Assembly (NCBI GenBank): GCA_041391725.1
Contig: JAWKNL010000003.1
Span: 372,001 to 436,000 of the forward strand
Direction of reading: 5' to 3'
DNA: 64,000 nt
From: JAGQVA01 sp041391725
GTDB lineage: Bacteria > Bacteroidota > Bacteroidia > J057
Shown: in pieces, positions 60,857 to 64,000 of the stretch
Layout of the letters: each line of letters begins with the position of its first letter
Numbering within the stretch: the stretch's first letter is position 1
Program-made: the position numbers and the translations under genes
Notes under the pieces: generated by a model
What the model saw: the letters and a program-made list of their open reading frames with translations, nothing else
Database searches by the model: none
What the model was told of the DNA's origin: nothing

Positions 60857-61672
60857 TTACACGCCTCTTTTTTGTGCTGTCATTCCTCCCATGACAAGCT
60901 TCATCACCCTGATTTTACCCCATCTGGGCAGGGTGCGCAATGAACTCACCAGAAATTTGGTCAGAAACCCCGGTAAAACGGTAGTTTTTCTGCCCAGGGC
61001 TTTGAGCACAGGTAAAGGAACTTCAGACGGTTTCATGGCGAGATTCATCTGCATCCCGGCTCTTTCGGCAAAGTCGCTGTCAACCGGAGCGGGCGCTGCG
61101 GCCAGAACATCAATGCCAAATGGCTTCAGTTCGACCGAAAGGGCTTCCGCCAGCGACTGCACATAGGCTTTGGTAGCTGCATAATGCGCCGCATAGGGAA
61201 CTCCCTGAAAAGCGACGATCGAACTCAGAAAAATGATTCCGCCCCTACCCCGCTCCTGAAACCTAAGGGAAAAATGATGGGTAAGTCTAAATAGTGAAAC
61301 ACAATTCAGTTCCAGCATATTGAGTTCTTCCGACAATGAAGATTTGAGAAAGTCTCCCGAAGTACCATAGCCCGCAGCGGCAACCAGCAGCCCCACATCA
61401 AGATCTCTTGTTGCGTCCATTACGCTTTGATTTTCTTCCTCCCGGGACAGATCGGCCTCAATTACCCGCGCTTCGGTTTGATAATTTGTTTTGAGTTCTG
61501 CTGCCAGCGCTTCGAGTTGTTGTTGCCGGCGGGCTGTGAGTATAAGTTTAAATCCTGCCCGGGCAAGTAAAACGGCGATTTCCCGCCCCATTCCGGAGGA
61601 AGCTCCGGTAACTACGGCCCAGGTACCATATTTGCAGAGAAGACGTTTTTTTTCAGATGAAGATAAATTCAT
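60857..61672 (-). CDS. SDR-family short-chain dehydrogenase
   Basis: 271 aa classical SDR. NADP(H)-binding VTGASSGMGREIAVLLA, the acidic/NAG-like VAAAGYGTSGDF, the serine in IIFLSSIVAFQG and the catalytic Y-A-A-T-K (HYAATKAYVQSLAEAL). The active site is intact. The C-terminal 40 residues are hydrophobic and basic, possibly membrane associated. It is transcribed with the Crp/Fnr-type gene upstream (58-base gap), so it probably forms part of that regulator's target set. Confidence 0.88.
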   Translation of the reverse strand: MNLSSSEKKRLLCKYGTWAVVTGASSGMGREIAVLLARAGFKLILTARRQQQLEALAAELKTNYQTEARVIEADLSREEENQSVMDATRDLDVGLLVAAAGYGTSGDFLKSSLSEELNMLELNCVSLFRLTHHFSLRFQERGRGGIIFLSSIVAFQGVPYAAHYAATKAYVQSLAEALSVELKPFGIDVLAAAPAPVDSDFAERAGMQMNLAMKPSEVPLPVLKALGRKTTVLPGFLTKFLVSSLRTLPRWGKIRVMKLVMGGMTAQKRGV

Positions 61673-61720
61673 AGTCTCGTTTTGAAAGCAAATTTCGGCG
61701 TGCGGCCTGGCTCAAAACGA

Positions 61721-61733
61721 TAACATTTGTTTA
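61721..61733 (-). promoter_or_regulatory. Possible Crp/Fnr half-dyad before the SDR gene
   Basis: The minus strand reads TAAACAAATGTTA. The central ACAAATGT is identical to the core of the perfect palindrome at 40585-40600, and the flanks are partly symmetric. It lies at the end of the Crp/Fnr gene and about 50 bases before the SDR start. Confidence 0.35.
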
Positions 61734-62309
61734 TGTTTTTCCCAAAGCACCTTTTTTCAGGCGACTCAGGTGAACGGGTGTAATGCCCAGATAAGAGGCT
61801 ATCATATGCTGAGGTGCCCGGTTGTGAATATTGGGGAATACCTGGGTAATGGTGTCATATCGCTCTTTGGGTGTACGGGCATACATATTTTTGATTCGGT
61901 TGTCGTGGTAAACAAAATAAAATTCTGCTACCAGCCGCCCCAGACGGTCTCCCTGGCTGAGGTTGGCATATCCCCACTCGATGATATTTCGGGGAAGCAC
62001 AACCACCTCAAGTGGTTCAATTGCCTGTAAACTATAGACCGAAGGAATCTTTTGCATAAACGCCGAATAATCAGCGATAAACTGATTTTCAAGGGCGAAA
62101 TGTACGGTATGCTCCTCTCCTTTGATATCTGATACGATTACCCTTACCATCCCTTTTAAAATAAAAAAAATTTCCTCAGGCACCTTTCCTGGTTCCCCCA
62201 ACAGGGCATTTTTGCGGAAAGATTTCCTGATGCAGCCTTCGGCGAAGGCGCTGATTTCTTGATCTGAAATCGCGATCATCTGCCGGATTGTTTGAAAAAA
62301 TGGTTCCAT
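61731..62309 (-). CDS. Crp/Fnr-family transcriptional regulator
   Basis: 192 aa. The N-terminal cyclic-nucleotide-binding-like fold (LLGEPGKVPEEIFFILKGMVRVI) and the C-terminal winged helix (HNRAPQHMIASYLGITPVHLSRLKKG) are complete. The sensory cysteines of oxygen-type Fnr are absent. It resembles the broken regulator at 40013 in size and HTH. It is followed by an SDR gene and, further on, by osmC with Crp-type boxes, which suggests control of an oxidative or nitrosative stress response (inference). Confidence 0.9.
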   Translation of the reverse strand: MEPFFQTIRQMIAISDQEISAFAEGCIRKSFRKNALLGEPGKVPEEIFFILKGMVRVIVSDIKGEEHTVHFALENQFIADYSAFMQKIPSVYSLQAIEPLEVVVLPRNIIEWGYANLSQGDRLGRLVAEFYFVYHDNRIKNMYARTPKERYDTITQVFPNIHNRAPQHMIASYLGITPVHLSRLKKGALGKT

Positions 62310-62330
62310 AGATGTGAGTTTAGGAAACCA

Positions 62331-63998
62331 TCACCGCTCCATCCTTACTGTCAAAGGCACTTCTTTTGTATTCCAGTCAAAATAGACTGTGCGGCCTGCG
62401 AATAACAGAAAACTAGAGCCGGTTTCCTTCAAACCCCTTACAGGTTGCTGAATCTCCTCTATACCTGCCTGCTCAAGGGAGCGTGGGTTAAATGTGTCAG
62501 CAGCATAAATGAGCTTAAATATTTCCTGAACCTCGAAAACGCCCTCTTTGATCAACTGCTCGTTTACAACTGCGCGGAAGGGGTTTCCGTCCAGCGCCCA
62601 TACTTCTTCGCCGGGTTCCAGCCAGACAGCGCTTTCCGGCAAAAATTGTGAACTGATCTCAAAACTTCCCGCCAGAAACAATAATGACACATACAGCCGC
62701 CGGGGCGCCTGGTTGATAAGTTTTACCCGAAATCCCACGCCCTGCTCCCAGGAAGCATAGGTGAGCGTTTCCCCTGAAATGGGTGTATCCCCTTCAACAG
62801 GAAAAATTTCCAGACGGATTGAATCATTTTCGAGTCCGCTCCCGGGGTTGGATAACTCCAGTATCTGTCGCCACCGGGCGATATGATTGATCTGCCGGAT
62901 AGATTCCAGCGCGGCTTCATAGCCCGAACCATCTACCGGTGGCAGCAACGGTTTTTCACGACGGTCGGAGGGCCGCAGAATGGAAAACCGCCCGGGCTCT
63001 GCGACAATCTGATAATCTGCCAGCGGAGGTTCGTTCACTTCTTTCAGATAAATGGCTTCACGCGAACTCAAAAATGCTTTCTTCAGGGTAATTGCCTGTT
63101 CTTCTTCGCCGGAGAAATGGATTTTTACGGGCAAAACGGGCACGTTTACCACCCGGATACGATAGGGTTCTCCGGGGGAAAGTGAAAGATTTCCTGTATT
63201 CACCACACAAAAACCATTTTCTACCGAAATCACTTCTGCTTCTCCCAATGGCTTTTCAAAAAATATATCATGCTGACTGTAAACAGCCAGAATCATGGTT
63301 TCACCTTCTATGCCCTCGCCTCTGAATCCGTGGGAAAGACCGCGGTTGACAATCCACTGGCTTTTGTCCCAGGTCATCTGGATACCCGTCATCTCCAGTT
63401 GCAATAGTCCGTTCAAAACATGTGCGGCTTCCTCTCTGTTGCCAAAGAAGTCAAACATCGGTACCTGCCCTGAGGTGCGCTGTGCCATTCTTGTTTTCAA
63501 ACGGGTAATCAGGTCGCGATAGGAAATATCACTACTGCTGCGCAGCGTTTCGAGGAGGGTTGCTGTAAAAATCCCCTGTACTTTTCCATTGATAAAAATC
63601 TCTTTGGCGGCTTCCTGGCCCGAAACTGCTGATAAGGAATAGTAGTCAGGCACGGGGAATACAATTCCCGAGTAGGATGAACTGCTTTTGGAAGAGGCTG
63701 ACTGAAAAGTTCCGGGAAGAATATACGACGTAATGGGGCGAATACGCGGGTAACGTGGCGCAACCCGGCAGTTTTCCGCCGTAATGGCTTCGGTATTATC
63801 ATTATGGCTGCAATCGCTCACCACAACTACATGAGCTCCTTTTGAAGTTACCTGTTCAAGAAGTGTAGCAATCTCCTTGTCTGCCAGGTCTGTTCCCCGT
63901 CCCATTCTGCTGTCGAAAAGCACAATGGTTTCATTCAGGCTGTCTGTTTCTTCTGCGCGAAATTCGGCCGGTGCAGGCTCCTGGGAGCCGTATCCTGC
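62331..63998 (-). CDS. Caspase-family protein, 5' truncated, catalytic residues probably lost
   Basis: The frame is open to the right edge (about 555 residues visible), so the start lies outside; a GTG at 63923 is internal. The visible N-terminus AGYGSQEPAPAEF aligns with the conserved SGHGSQEPAP of bacterial caspases, with Tyr at the catalytic His position. Further on, LADKEIATLLEQV and VVVVSDCSHND align with the DCCHSG box, with Ser at the nucleophile position. The later part (about 250-555) is beta-rich, with no further enzyme motif recognised. It is therefore likely a pseudo-caspase acting as a binding or scaffold protein, unless alignment of the missing part says otherwise. Confidence 0.75.
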   Translation of the reverse strand, partial: AGYGSQEPAPAEFRAEETDSLNETIVLFDSRMGRGTDLADKEIATLLEQVTSKGAHVVVVSDCSHNDNTEAITAENCRVAPRYPRIRPITSYILPGTFQSASSKSSSSYSGIVFPVPDYYSLSAVSGQEAAKEIFINGKVQGIFTATLLETLRSSSDISYRDLITRLKTRMAQRTSGQVPMFDFFGNREEAAHVLNGLLQLEMTGIQMTWDKSQWIVNRGLSHGFRGEGIEGETMILAVYSQHDIFFEKPLGEAEVISVENGFCVVNTGNLSLSPGEPYRIRVVNVPVLPVKIHFSGEEEQAITLKKAFLSSREAIYLKEVNEPPLADYQIVAEPGRFSILRPSDRREKPLLPPVDGSGYEAALESIRQINHIARWRQILELSNPGSGLENDSIRLEIFPVEGDTPISGETLTYASWEQGVGFRVKLINQAPRRLYVSLLFLAGSFEISSQFLPESAVWLEPGEEVWALDGNPFRAVVNEQLIKEGVFEVQEIFKLIYAADTFNPRSLEQAGIEEIQQPVRGLKETGSSFLLFAGRTVYFDWNTKEVPLTVRMER

Positions 63999-64000
63999 GA

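Overview
The window looks like chromosome of a Bacteroidota bacterium, plausibly near the Saprospiria/Cytophagia, though the exact lineage is inference. The signs are: many start regions carry the Bacteroidota -7 promoter element TAnnTTTG (upstream of rho, pgk, purC, the SIS isomerase gene and others); Rho has a long low-complexity N-terminal insertion; there is an outer-membrane beta-barrel protein with a carboxypeptidase-like N-terminal domain; and there are LytS/LytT signalling genes and a lipoprotein joining a PVC-type propeller to cytochrome c. Genes are densely packed, often with ATGA or TAATG overlaps. I saw no tRNA, rRNA, insertion sequence, CRISPR array or prophage.

Layout. 0-7 kb: end of an AlbA/HATPase-type protein, secreted MsrA, a YegP-like DUF1508 protein, then two convergent unusual genes: a protein with three tandem copies of an unknown domain plus a nucleoside-deoxyribosyltransferase-like effector domain, and a double CbbX-type AAA+ ATPase with two copies of an unknown beta-rich domain. 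7-20 kb: mostly household genes (AraC-type regulator, quinone oxidoreductase, ECF sigma factor, low-Mr phosphatase, pgk, serS, rho), a frameshifted outer-membrane protein gene and a MazF-type toxin-antitoxin pair. 20.3-30.9 kb: a surface-polysaccharide cluster (sulfotransferase, glycosyltransferase, acyltransferase, two SDR epimerases, methyltransferase, aminotransferase, a domain-swapped HldE-like kinase/nucleotidyltransferase, flippase, GmhA-like isomerase), which suggests a heptose- and aminosugar-containing, possibly sulfated glycan. 30.9-37 kb, minus strand: lipoprotein, aldehyde dehydrogenase, pRiA4b-ORF3 protein, SDR, TPR membrane protein and TPR-AAA ATPase. 37-43 kb: purC, uup-type ABC-F ATPase, two genes broken by single-base homopolymer indels (Crp/Fnr and Uma2), a DoxX-like protein and an alditol-oxidase-like lipoprotein.

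43.2-50.5 kb holds the most striking unit: five tightly coupled genes encoding a SWIM zinc-finger protein, a DUF5691 protein, a MoxR AAA+ ATPase, a DUF5682 protein (here read as a TraB/TIKI-like hydrolase fold) and a VWA-domain protein. This looks like a self-contained MoxR-VWA machine of unknown purpose. 50.5-64 kb: cupin, DUF433/DUF5615 toxin-antitoxin pair, a 1277-residue PmoA-propeller-HEAT-cytochrome c lipoprotein, a LytS/LytT two-component pair divergent from a serine hydrolase, an outer-membrane protein, OsmC, SDR, Crp/Fnr, and a truncated caspase-family gene in which both catalytic residues appear to be replaced.

Six single-base indels in three genes (10.7-13.6, 40.0-40.6 and 41.2-41.8 kb) each restore family-like sequence when a short homopolymer is changed by one base. 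This may point to consensus errors rather than gene decay.
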